Source: Gemmatimonadales bacterium | GTDB lineage: Bacteria > Gemmatimonadota > Gemmatimonadetes > Gemmatimonadales > GWC2-71-9 | Assembly: GCA_013694695.1 (NCBI GenBank) | Contig: JACDBX010000098.1 | Location: forward strand, 1-53,263 | Direction of reading: 5' to 3' | DNA: 53,263 nucleotides | Shown: positions 7,337 through 15,041 of the stretch, one piece after another | How positions within the stretch are numbered: position 1 is the stretch's first letter | Layout of the letters: each line of letters starts with the position of its first letter | Notes under the pieces: model-generated | What the model was told of the DNA's origin: nothing | What the model saw: the letters and a program-made list of their open reading frames with translations, nothing else | Databases searched by the model: none | Program-made: the position numbers and the translations under genes

Positions 7337-9433
7337 TCAGCCGGTCATCGGCGCGCTCGCCACCTGCCGCCGCAGTCGCTCGACCTCGGCCTTGAGCGCC
7401 GCCAGATCGGCCTCCAACTGCTCAAGTGAGCGGAACACCGTGCCCTCGAGCGGCACCGGCTCCACTTGGGTATCGGCTACCGCAGCGGGCATCGCCGAAG
7501 CCGCCACCGCCGCGTAGGCAAATGCCCGCTCGTCACGCCTCCGCTGCACCACGAGCACCCACCCCAGCGCAGCCGCTGCGAGTCCCAACAGCGCGGCCTG
7601 GGCAAGCATCGACTCCAGCGTCGGGTAGATCCCCAGCACCGGCAGCCGCGGCCAACCCTGCAGTACCGTGATACCCATCACCCCGCCCGCCTGCAATTCG
7701 GCCACCGCCTTGCCCGCAAACACGAAGGCGGTGTAGTAGAGGAAGGCACTTGTGACAGCAAAGAACGGCTTGAGTGGAAGGCGAACGCCGTACCGGTTCA
7801 TGGCGGTATACACGCCGGCCAGGATCACTGCCCCAACCACCATCCCGCTCACCACCGGCCAGAACGTGCCGCCCGCCGAGCCGCCGGAGACGAACAGCGC
7901 CTTGTAGAAGAGGACCGTCTCGAAGCCCTCGCGATACACCGCGAGGAATGCTGCCGATGCCAGCGCCAGAGCCGAGCCGCCGGTGACCGCCACCTGCACC
8001 CGCTCACGCACGAAGGCAGACCACTTCGCAACTTCCATCTTCGAGAGCAGCCAGTAGGAGACGTAGAACAACACGCCCACCGCGGCAACGAGGGTGAACC
8101 CTTCCATCGCCTCCTGGTGCGCCGGCGAGAGTTGGAACACCGTCTCGAGCAGCACGGCTGTCAATAGCGAGAGCACCACCGCTGCACCCACACCGATGTG
8201 GATGTCACGACGCCGCTCTGGTGCCCCGGTCTTCACCAGGAACGTCATCAGCGCACCGATGATCAGGATCGCCTCCAGCCCTTCCCGGAGCAGGATCACC
8301 AGCGACTGCACGAAGAGGTTGGTGGGCGACAGCTTGTCGGCCACCACCCGCTCGGCCTGCTCGAGGGCGGCCGCAAGATCTGCCTGGACGGCTGCCAGCT
8401 CACCGGCGGTCCCGCCCGACGTGCGAGCCCTCAGCGCCGCAAAGGCCGCCTCCAGTCGTGACGCCAGCTCGGGCTTCTTGGCGCGGACCGTTCGCTCGAC
8501 CCGCTCGAACGCGAGATAAGCGTCGAACGCGGCGGCGGTTGCCTCCTCGGGCTGTCCAGCCGCCGCAAGGTCGCTGGCGTGCCGGAGCCGCGCGCGCACC
8601 GCACCAAAGGCAGCCCCGACCTCGTCGGCCGACACACCCGCGTCCTGGAACCCACGAACCGCTCCGAGTCCGGCGCGATCTGAACCCGGCCCGAGCGCGG
8701 CCAGTACCTGGCTGTCGCTGAGTTCCGCGACCACAGGGAAGGAACGCAGCGACGCCGGCACGACACCACCCGGTGTGTCCTGTCGGAGGGTCGAGGCATA
8801 TGCGGCCACAGCCCAGCGGTCTTCGGCGCTGAGACGCGACTCGTAGGCCGGCATTGCGGTACCGGCGACGCCGATCGTGACCCGCTGATAGAACGCGAGG
8901 GGTGTGACGTCGGCGAGCGAGGCGTGGTCGGCCAGGTTCGCAGGTGCCGGCGTGAGCGCCCGGCCCGCCGGGCCATCGCCCCGTCCGCGCGAACCGTGGC
9001 AGGCTGCACACTCCCGGTTGTACACCTCCGCGCCTCGAGTCAGGGACGGCGTGGTGACGGGGATGTCCACGAGCGTGATTCGAAGGACGCTGGCGAGCTC
9101 GCCGGTGACGTCTCGCACATACAGGTCTACTGAGTCGGGGTGCGCGGTGCGGCGAACGGCGGAGAGGGCGCGTTCGAGGCCCGCAACCGCGCTGGCCGAG
9201 ACCGATACGGGCAGGGTCCGAGCGGTGCGGACTGCTTCACGCAGGAAGAGTTCCGCCTCCTCCACCTCTGCAGGCATCACGACCCGGTTACCGACCACAC
9301 CAACGCGGTATTCCTGCGCCGCTAGCTGCGCTGACGCGGCTACGCGGCGCGCAGCGGCAACCGAATCCGCGCCGGAGGTGGCCGTTGGGGCGGACAACGA
9401 TGTGATAAAGACAAGCGCACCGATGAGAATCAT
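7337..9433 (-). CDS. Cytochrome c-FTR1 fusion iron permease
   Basis: 698 residues from ATG 9433 (TTG 9439 is an alternative). A signal peptide is followed by a periplasmic helical region and a mono-haem cytochrome c domain with CAACH (about 142-146) and a probable axial Met in GTAMPAYE (about 194). After a long helical linker comes an FTR1 permease domain of about seven membrane helices with both iron-binding REGxE motifs, REGLE (383-387) and REGFE (501-505). The extreme C-terminus (about 660-690) is a short coiled coil. FTR1 proteins import ferric iron made by oxidation of ferrous iron, and the fused haem domain could receive that electron in place of a multicopper oxidase or EfeO/EfeB. Architecture is seen; the coupling is inference. 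Confidence 0.9.
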   Translation of the reverse strand: MILIGALVFITSLSAPTATSGADSVAAARRVAASAQLAAQEYRVGVVGNRVVMPAEVEEAELFLREAVRTARTLPVSVSASAVAGLERALSAVRRTAHPDSVDLYVRDVTGELASVLRITLVDIPVTTPSLTRGAEVYNRECAACHGSRGRGDGPAGRALTPAPANLADHASLADVTPLAFYQRVTIGVAGTAMPAYESRLSAEDRWAVAAYASTLRQDTPGGVVPASLRSFPVVAELSDSQVLAALGPGSDRAGLGAVRGFQDAGVSADEVGAAFGAVRARLRHASDLAAAGQPEEATAAAFDAYLAFERVERTVRAKKPELASRLEAAFAALRARTSGGTAGELAAVQADLAAALEQAERVVADKLSPTNLFVQSLVILLREGLEAILIIGALMTFLVKTGAPERRRDIHIGVGAAVVLSLLTAVLLETVFQLSPAHQEAMEGFTLVAAVGVLFYVSYWLLSKMEVAKWSAFVRERVQVAVTGGSALALASAAFLAVYREGFETVLFYKALFVSGGSAGGTFWPVVSGMVVGAVILAGVYTAMNRYGVRLPLKPFFAVTSAFLYYTAFVFAGKAVAELQAGGVMGITVLQGWPRLPVLGIYPTLESMLAQAALLGLAAAALGWVLVVQRRRDERAFAYAAVAASAMPAAVADTQVEPVPLEGTVFRSLEQLEADLAALKAEVERLRRQVASAPMTG

Positions 9434-9437
9434 TCCC
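9425..9437. promoter_or_regulatory. Possible Fur-like site at the iron permease start
   Basis: GAGAATCATTCCC matches 10 of 13 positions of the Fur-box half GATAATCATTATC, and it overlaps the start codon of the cytochrome c-FTR1 gene. The rest of the 19-base box matches poorly. Only the iron-related gene beneath it makes it worth recording. Confidence 0.25.
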
Positions 9438-9461
9438 AAACGCTTTGGTTATGGACGGAAT

Positions 9462-9490
9462 AAAGTATGGCAGCTTGGTGCGAATGACAA
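9462..9490 (-). promoter_or_regulatory. Probable promoter of the iron permease gene
   Basis: On the minus strand, TTGTCA (9490-9485), a 17-base spacer, then TACTTT (9467-9462). It sits between acpS and the permease start and would give a leader of roughly 22 bases. Confidence 0.45.
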
Positions 9491-9507
9491 CTTCGTGGGG
9501 TAACGCC

Positions 9508-9909
9508 TCAGGAAACGCCGAGTCGGGGTGCGTCCTCGAGAATGGCGACGGCGGCGGCCACGTCACGGGAGTGACTGAGGGAGAGGTGTAGCGTCAAGTC
9601 CCTGCGGCTCACGACCGCGGCGGCGTGCCCAAGGAGCACTGCCTCGGGCCGCCCGTCGCCGAGCCGGCGGACGCCGATATCCCGCCAGCCGATCGTCCGG
9701 GCCCCGTCGAACACCTGGAGAGCCTTGAACACGGCCTCCTTCGCCGCCAGGCGCGCCGCGAAGGCAGGTGCCGGGTCGCCGAGCGAATCGACGTAGAGCC
9801 GTTCTTCCGGGGTCAGGGTCCGATCGAGGATGCGATCGTGATGTCGCTCCAGGAGTCCGCGCGCCCGCGCAACTTCGACGACATCGAGCCCGATCGCGAT
9901 CACAGCCAT
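9508..9909 (-). CDS. acpS: Holo-[acyl-carrier-protein] synthase
   Basis: 133-residue phosphopantetheinyl transferase that converts apo-ACP to holo-ACP for fatty acid synthesis. The start is ATG 9909, giving the conserved beginning AVIAIGLDVVEV with the metal-binding Asp; the frame extends further upstream only through the neighbouring gene. The second signature, FAARLAAKEAVFKAL, carries the catalytic Glu-Ala-x-x-Lys region, and LSLSHSRDVAAAVAI is the C-terminal motif. It overlaps the end of the preceding gene by ten bases, last in a run of minus-strand genes. Confidence 0.95.
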   Translation of the reverse strand: MAVIAIGLDVVEVARARGLLERHHDRILDRTLTPEERLYVDSLGDPAPAFAARLAAKEAVFKALQVFDGARTIGWRDIGVRRLGDGRPEAVLLGHAAAVVSRRDLTLHLSLSHSRDVAAAVAILEDAPRLGVS

Positions 9910-10505
9910 GGCAGGCTCCACCAGGCATCGTGAAGCGGCCGGAACCATGCCGGCGCCGGGATCTGCCCACCGAGCCAACCGGCAGCCACCAGGGCAGCCG
10001 CGAACGCGATCGTCGCGAGCGCCCAGAAGGCCCGCATCGGGCGGCGCCACGCCGCGACTCGTGCCGCCGCGCTCCGCCAGCGCAGCGCATCGGTGAGTGC
10101 AATCCGCACTGCGCCACGCCAGGCCTCCTCGAGGGCGGCCCCCCGTCTCCGATCCGTCGTGGCGTCGGCTGGCTGCCCCTCAAAAGCCTCCAGGCGCATC
10201 CCCTCCGCCAGCAGGCGATGTCGCAATGCTTCGGCTGCCTCGGGATCGGGCTCGATTGCAGCGAGCCTTCTGGTCGGGTACCGGGAGTGGAGCGCCGCCG
10301 CCCGCAACGCCGTGCGGGCGTCGGCGATCACCGCATCGCGGAGCGCCGTGGCCGCCCGGTCCCACGCAGCGGCCCAAGCCTGGTGGCCGGCGGCATGTGT
10401 CCCGGCCGTCACCAGCTGGTCGAGCATGTCGAGGCGAATTGCGTCATGGGGCTGGGCGGTCGGCGGCGCGGCGAGCCTGCCCAGGGTGGCTGTGAGCGAC
10501 GTCAT
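9900..10505 (-). CDS. Unknown protein with C-terminal membrane anchor
   Basis: 201 residues, family not recognised. Residues 1-150 are Ala- and Arg-rich and predicted helical, with no obvious catalytic motif. A single hydrophobic helix at about 160-178 is followed by a short Trp-rich tail, so the bulk of the protein probably faces the cytoplasm. ATG 10505 is chosen because it overlaps the stop of the CYTH gene (ATGA); an in-frame ATG lies at 10514. CYTH proteins often sit next to CHAD proteins, but I cannot find the conserved histidines of CHAD here. Confidence 0.75.
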   Translation of the reverse strand: MTSLTATLGRLAAPPTAQPHDAIRLDMLDQLVTAGTHAAGHQAWAAAWDRAATALRDAVIADARTALRAAALHSRYPTRRLAAIEPDPEAAEALRHRLLAEGMRLEAFEGQPADATTDRRRGAALEEAWRGAVRIALTDALRWRSAAARVAAWRRPMRAFWALATIAFAAALVAAGWLGGQIPAPAWFRPLHDAWWSLPWL

Positions 10506-11098
10506 CGCGGCCAATGCGCCGGGTGCTCATCGGGAAAGTGCAGGGCCACCCGGGCAGGCCGTCCGGTCCGCCTTGCAAAGCGCGCAGTGAACGACGCCAG
10601 CCCCTCCGCCGTGAAGTTCGCCCGGGGGATGTCGAGCGTCGCGATCGCGCGCTCGATCGCATCGGCATCGCCTTCCACTTCCACCAGCGTGTCGCATTCC
10701 GGGTACCACTCGATTCGTACTGTTGCGCCCTCGATCGCGTATACCTCGACGAAGCGATCGACGGCGTGCACCGGCGAGTAGCCCAGTGCCGCGAGAAGGT
10801 CGGAGATCGACGCACCGGCGCCGAGCCGACATTCGAGCTCGGGCCTCGCCTTGTACCCCTGCGGGGAAATCGTGGTCGGCCCCTTCCAGGCCAGCTCGTC
10901 ATGCACGCTGCCGTCGTTGCTCTTGTATCGGCGCACGCGCAGTACCTCCTTGCGCTCGGCAAGCTCTCCATCGATGTCATACCGACGGTCGAAGAGGCGC
11001 CCCGCGAACACCGGCATGCCCCCGGGCCCCCGACGATGCAGGCGATGTCGGAGCGCCTCCGGGTCTGGCACGACCGCCTTCAGTTCAAGTTCAAGCAG
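10502..11098 (-). CDS. CYTH-domain protein (adenylyl cyclase class IV / thiamine triphosphatase superfamily), probable CTG start
   Basis: CYTH proteins form a beta tunnel binding triphosphates and divalent metal; activities include cAMP synthesis and tripolyphosphate or thiamine-triphosphate hydrolysis. Conserved charged strands are visible (ERKEVLRVRR, ARPELECRL, VRIEWYPECDTLVEVEG). The family-defining N-terminal ExExK motif is encoded upstream of the first GTG (11071) as LELELK; the only initiator including it is CTG 11098, and GGAGG at 11106-11110 sits exactly seven bases before it, inside the 3' end of the HAD gene. From CTG the product is 198 residues. Substrate cannot be told from sequence. 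Confidence 0.88.
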   Translation of the reverse strand: MLELELKAVVPDPEALRHRLHRRGPGGMPVFAGRLFDRRYDIDGELAERKEVLRVRRYKSNDGSVHDELAWKGPTTISPQGYKARPELECRLGAGASISDLLAALGYSPVHAVDRFVEVYAIEGATVRIEWYPECDTLVEVEGDADAIERAIATLDIPRANFTAEGLASFTARFARRTGRPARVALHFPDEHPAHWPR

Positions 11099-11787
11099 AG
11101 TATCGCCTCCATCACTCGGTCGGTGTCGGCGAGTGTCTCGAACGTCGCCGAAGCACCGGCCGCATGCAGTGCGCTGGTTGAGTACGCGCCCGTCGCGACG
11201 CCAATGGCGTGCGCGCAGATTGCCGCGCCGCAGGTGACGTCCGCCGGGGTGTCGCCGATGATCACCACGTCGCGGCCGGAGGGAACCCGACCCATGAGCT
11301 GGTCGGCCCGCGCCGCCGCCACCGCCGGCAAGTCGGGACGATGGGGACTGTCCGAACCGAACGCGCCGAGCGCGAACTGTGCGAAGGGCAGGCCGGCCGC
11401 CTCGAGCTTGATCCTGGCGCCGGGGATGACATTTCCCGTGAGCAGTCCCACGACCACGTCATCCTTGGCATGTAGGGCGGCAAGTAGCTCGGGTACGCCC
11501 ACCATCGATCGAACCTTGTGGCGACCCGCGCTGACCGCCGCATCGAGGTGGGCAAGGTAGCGATCAATCACGGCGCTGATCATCGGTGGTGTGGCGCGGT
11601 CCGGAACACCTGCGGCATCGAAAAGCTCGACGACGATTTGCGGATCGGTCTTGCCGTCAAAACGGACGGCATCGAAGAAGTCGAGATCCGTGAATTCATC
11701 GGCGAATGCAGCGCGGAGCGCAGTTCGTCCCGCCGAGCTGCTGTTGAGGAGAGTGCCGTCGATGTCGAACAGGATGAGGTGGCGCAT
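11080..11787 (-). CDS. HAD-superfamily phosphatase (phosphoglycolate-phosphatase-like)
   Basis: 235 residues. Motif I FDIDGTLLNS carries the nucleophile and acid Asp; motif II GLLTGN the Thr; a Lys in RIKLEAAG; motif IV VIIGDTPADV the metal-binding Asp. A helical cap (about 18-85) fits the C1-capped phosphoglycolate phosphatase/beta-phosphoglucomutase group. The substrate is unknown, since such enzymes are promiscuous. ATG 11787 overlaps the stop of the NlpC/P60 gene (TGATG). The 3' end contains the ribosome binding site and proposed CTG start of the CYTH gene. Confidence 0.9.
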   Translation of the reverse strand: MRHLILFDIDGTLLNSSSAGRTALRAAFADEFTDLDFFDAVRFDGKTDPQIVVELFDAAGVPDRATPPMISAVIDRYLAHLDAAVSAGRHKVRSMVGVPELLAALHAKDDVVVGLLTGNVIPGARIKLEAAGLPFAQFALGAFGSDSPHRPDLPAVAAARADQLMGRVPSGRDVVIIGDTPADVTCGAAICAHAIGVATGAYSTSALHAAGASATFETLADTDRVMEAILCLNLN

Positions 11788-12572
11788 CACCCGACGCGTC
11801 GGATGGCCACGAGTCGATCGCGCAATCGCGCAGCGCGGCTCCCGGGTTCCCACGATTCGCGGGTGACGCGGCCGGTTTCGATGGTGGCATGCACGATCGT
11901 GTCACGACTCGCCAGCATCGCCACATGGGTGATCGCATCGGTGTCCTGACCGCGGAAGAAGAGCAGGTCGTCCGGACACGCATCCTGCAGTGCGACCTCG
12001 GCGCCGTGCGCCACCTGCTGTCGTGCGTCCCGCGGCAGCGGAATGCCGCGCAGCAGGAAGGTGGTCTGCACCAGCGCGCTGCAATCGATCCCCGAGCCGG
12101 TGACGCCACCCCAGAGATAGGAGGCGCCGGCAAACTGCTGCCACGCCCAGTCCGACGCTGCCATTCCTCGGGTATGCAGGAGCACGTCATGGAACGGGCG
12201 GATTCGCCCGGACAGGATCGTGCCCGCGCTGCCATCGGGAAGGCGCACGCGCTCCGGACCCTCAAGGATGAGCCGGGCGCGGTGGGGTGCACGAAGTGCC
12301 AGCCCCGCCGTGCCCTCCACCAGCGCACCCTCGGACCACGCCGCGTTGGCCAGCCAGTGATCGGCGGTCGCGACCTCGGTGAGTCGCGCGTAGCCGCGGT
12401 GCAGCCACCCCTCATAGTCATCAAGGCGGGTCCGGATGCGCAGGTACGGTCCGTCGTCGCCGATCACCGTGGCGCCCTCGCCGAACACGACCTGCGACAC
12501 CTGCTCGGAGGCAAGGGACGGCGCGCTGAGGAGGGGGGCCACAGCGGTGGTGATCAGGACGGCAGCGCTCAC
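11787..12572 (-). CDS. Secreted NlpC/P60 peptidoglycan hydrolase with SH3-like N-terminus
   Basis: 261 residues from GTG 12572, which overlaps the stop of the zinc-ribbon gene (GTGA) and leaves a clean signal peptide (about 1-22). One or two bacterial SH3-like modules (about 25-125) are followed by a C40 cysteine-peptidase domain: Cys164 in GSGIDCSALVQ, His216 in ITHVAML and a third polar residue, His228. Such enzymes cut gamma-D-glutamyl-diaminopimelate bonds in cell-wall stem peptides. An ATG at 12596 would add eight residues but destroy the tight coupling. Confidence 0.9.
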   Translation of the reverse strand: MSAAVLITTAVAPLLSAPSLASEQVSQVVFGEGATVIGDDGPYLRIRTRLDDYEGWLHRGYARLTEVATADHWLANAAWSEGALVEGTAGLALRAPHRARLILEGPERVRLPDGSAGTILSGRIRPFHDVLLHTRGMAASDWAWQQFAGASYLWGGVTGSGIDCSALVQTTFLLRGIPLPRDARQQVAHGAEVALQDACPDDLLFFRGQDTDAITHVAMLASRDTIVHATIETGRVTRESWEPGSRAARLRDRLVAIRRVG

Positions 12573-12757
12573 GGCGTGTGCCCCCGGGTCCGGCACTCAC
12601 GGCAATGCGTCACCCCCCGGATGGTGCACACGAGGCAGACGAACGTGCCGCATTCCTCACAGGGATACCCCTCGGACGCGCGCTCTTCGCGCCCGCAGGC
12701 GCGACAGAGCATGGCATCCCGTTCGTGCACGTCGGGTGTGTCCGCGGTCCGCATCAT
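12569..12757 (-). CDS. Small zinc-ribbon protein with four CxxC pairs
   Basis: 62 residues, cytoplasmic. Four Cys-x-x-Cys knuckles (CRAC, CEEC, CLVC, CREC) are evenly spaced, enough to bind two zinc ions in a RING- or B-box-like treble-clef pair. No enzyme domain. ATG 12757 overlaps the response-regulator stop and its own stop overlaps the GTG of the hydrolase gene, so it is translationally wedged between the two. A protein-protein or nucleic-acid adaptor role is likely but unproven. Confidence 0.8.
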   Translation of the reverse strand: MMRTADTPDVHERDAMLCRACGREERASEGYPCEECGTFVCLVCTIRGVTHCRECRTRGHTP

Positions 12758-14100
12758 CAGAGCGGGATCGCGTAGCGCTTGATCTTCGCGATCAGCGTTG
12801 CGCGCGAAATGCCGAGTTCCTCGGCGCTGCGGGTGCGGTTGCCCCGGTGGTGCTTCAGCGTTCGCTCGATGTGCATGCGCTCCACCTCCTCCATCGTGAG
12901 CGGATTGTGCCGCCGGTCGAATGGACCGGTCTTGGCGCGCAGTTCGCCCGGAAGATGTTCACCCGCCACTTGTTCCTGGCCACGTGAGAGCAGGAGGGCC
13001 CTTTCGAGGACGTTTCGCATCTCGCGAACGTTCCCGGGCCACGAGTGGGCGAGCAGGCGCTCCAGCGCCTCGTCGCTCAGGCGGTTCGGCGCACCGGGCA
13101 GGGTCTGCGCGAGCTCCCGCAGCAGGCGCCGGATCAGCGCGAGCATGTCATCGCGCGTTCGCTCCCGCAGCGGCGGCATGATCACCGGCATCACGCCGAG
13201 CCGTGCATGCAGGTCGTCGCGGAAGCGCCCCTCGTCCACTGCTGACTGGAGGCGCCCAGTGGCGGCGGCGATCATCCGGACGTCCACCGGTATCTCGCGC
13301 GACCCGCCAGCTCGACGAAATGCGCGGGATTCGATCACGTTCAGCAGCCTGAGTTGGAGGTTCTGCGGCAGATCACCGATCTCATCGAGGAAAAGCGACC
13401 CGCCATCGGCCAGCTCGACCAGCGCGGGTTTCCGAGGTCCATTCCCGGGCCCGGGCTCACGACCGAAGAGCTCCGCCTCGATCGTCTCGGCATCGCCGGT
13501 TCCACACGCCAGCTCGATGAATGGCGCCTGGGAGCGGGGCGAGAGATCGTGAATCAGGCGTGCCACGAAGCGCTTCCCTGTCCCGCTCTCACCTTCGATC
13601 AGTGCCGGCGTCCGGTCGCTTCGAGCGACCAGGCTCACCTGGCGGGCGACCTCCCGCATGAACGGCGACATGCCAAGCCCCTCGAGGCCGTCCGACGTCG
13701 CCGAACTCTGTCCGATGAGTGTCCGGTTGACTCGTCGCAACCGGCCCTTTTCGGCTGCGCGTTCAGCCGCAGCGAGAAGGTGTGCCATGTCGACCGGCTT
13801 CACGATGTAGTTCTCGGCTCCGAGCTGCATGGCGTGCACGGCACTCGGGATGTCGCCATCACCGGTGAGCACGATCACGCCGGTGTCGCGGGAGCGGAGT
13901 TGCTCAAGCACGTCGAGGCCGTGGATGCCCGGCAGGTCGAGGTCGACAAGTACCACGTCAGGAAAGGTGCGCTCGAAGGTGTTCATGCCCGACTCACCGG
14001 TGAGTTCGCTGAACACGTCCCATCCCTTCTTTTCGAAGAAGGCGCCCACGGCACGCAGGACCGCAATGTCGTCATCGATCAGGAGGATGGAGTCGGTCAT
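12757..14100 (-). CDS. NtrC-type response regulator lacking the GAFTGA loop
   Basis: 447 residues: receiver domain (phospho-acceptor Asp53 in VDLDLPG, Lys101), AAA+ domain (Walker A GESGTGKR at 171-178, Walker B GSLFLDE near 235-241, arginine-finger region FRDDLHARLG, sensor PPLRER) and a Fis-type helix-turn-helix (about 401-447). The segment after ELFG, where the sigma-54-contacting GAFTGA should be, reads REPGPGNGPRKPALVE, so the loop is absent. In known cases (HupR, TyrR, Rhodobacter NtrC) this means action on sigma-70 promoters, not sigma-54. No partner histidine kinase is adjacent. Confidence 0.92.
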   Translation of the reverse strand: MTDSILLIDDDIAVLRAVGAFFEKKGWDVFSELTGESGMNTFERTFPDVVLVDLDLPGIHGLDVLEQLRSRDTGVIVLTGDGDIPSAVHAMQLGAENYIVKPVDMAHLLAAAERAAEKGRLRRVNRTLIGQSSATSDGLEGLGMSPFMREVARQVSLVARSDRTPALIEGESGTGKRFVARLIHDLSPRSQAPFIELACGTGDAETIEAELFGREPGPGNGPRKPALVELADGGSLFLDEIGDLPQNLQLRLLNVIESRAFRRAGGSREIPVDVRMIAAATGRLQSAVDEGRFRDDLHARLGVMPVIMPPLRERTRDDMLALIRRLLRELAQTLPGAPNRLSDEALERLLAHSWPGNVREMRNVLERALLLSRGQEQVAGEHLPGELRAKTGPFDRRHNPLTMEEVERMHIERTLKHHRGNRTRSAEELGISRATLIAKIKRYAIPL

Positions 14101-14135
14101 CGTGGATCCGGGCTGAGGCCAACGAATGTTACAAC

Positions 14136-15041
14136 CTAGCCCCGCTTCGGCATCACCACCCGGATCGCCCCGGGGACCACCGTGGCGGTGAAGTCGGTCT
14201 GGCCACCGGGCTCGCCATCGAGCTGGACAGGAACCGGACCCTCAGGAGAGCGGATGGTGATCTCCCGCCCCCGGGCATACCCGACGAAGGCGTCGCGCCC
14301 GTACACCCCGGGCGCGTCGCGCAGCAGATCCCAGACCGCCCGAACTCCGGTGCCGAACGAGTTGGCATGCATCGCAACGACATCGAGAAACCCGTCGTCG
14401 GGCGAGATGCCGGGACCGAGCCGGATCACCCTGGGAATCACCTCGCCGCAGTTTGCAACCAGCAGCATCGCCGCCTCGGCGTGGAACTCCTCGCCATCCA
14501 CCGTGATGTCAAACGGCACGCTGCGCAGTTCCGGGATCAGGCGCAGGGTGGTGGCGACGTACGCCATCATCCCCCATTTCTGCTTGAGCAGGGTGGGCGT
14601 CTCCACCATCACCCGGGCGTCGATGCCCGCGCCACACGCCACCGCGAAGTAGTGCACGCCATCATCACGGATGATCCGCCCCAGGTCGATCGGCCGCGGC
14701 TCCCCCCGGAGCATCGCGGCAGTCGCCCGAAGCGGGTTTGACGGCAGCCGCAGGTTGCCGGCGAGGAGGTTGCCGGTCCCGCCCGGGATCAGGCCCAGGG
14801 CGACGTCGGTGCCGACCAGCGCGGCCGCGGCCTGCATCGTGGTGCCATCACCGCCGAACACGGCCACGACATCGACACCTTGCTCAACGCCGAGCTCAGC
14901 CAGCCGGCGTGCGTCGCCGGGCCCCCCGGTTGCGAGCACGTCGAGCTGCCAGCCGCCCGCCTTGAGCATCGTGGTGATCGCCTTGACGGTCACCGACCGG
15001 GTGCGGGCTGCGGCCGGGTTGGTGATCAGCAGTGCGCGCAC
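14136..15041 (-). CDS. Diacylglycerol/sphingosine-kinase-like lipid kinase
   Basis: 301 residues of the DAGK catalytic family (YegS/DgkB-like). The nucleotide-binding GGDGT (63-67), the following IPGGTGNLLAGNL, and the C-terminal beta-sandwich with QLDGEPGG are intact. It would phosphorylate diacylglycerol or a related lipid at the inner membrane. GTG 15041 overlaps the TAG of tamB (TAGTG), making it the third member of an Omp85-TamB-lipid kinase unit. That pairing with a lipid-transport bridge suggests a role in phospholipid supply or turnover, which is inference. Confidence 0.93.
   Translation of the reverse strand: MRALLITNPAAARTRSVTVKAITTMLKAGGWQLDVLATGGPGDARRLAELGVEQGVDVVAVFGGDGTTMQAAAALVGTDVALGLIPGGTGNLLAGNLRLPSNPLRATAAMLRGEPRPIDLGRIIRDDGVHYFAVACGAGIDARVMVETPTLLKQKWGMMAYVATTLRLIPELRSVPFDITVDGEEFHAEAAMLLVANCGEVIPRVIRLGPGISPDDGFLDVVAMHANSFGTGVRAVWDLLRDAPGVYGRDAFVGYARGREITIRSPEGPVPVQLDGEPGGQTDFTATVVPGAIRVVMPKRG

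Noticed and set aside
7161-7517. 118-codon plus frame covering the candidate small RNA
   Set aside because: No ribosome binding site; it runs through a 15-bp terminator hairpin and into antisense of the iron permease, so it is not a credible gene.
9900-10505. CHAD-domain partner of the CYTH protein
   Set aside because: The conserved histidines expected in CHAD are not present and there is a C-terminal membrane helix instead.
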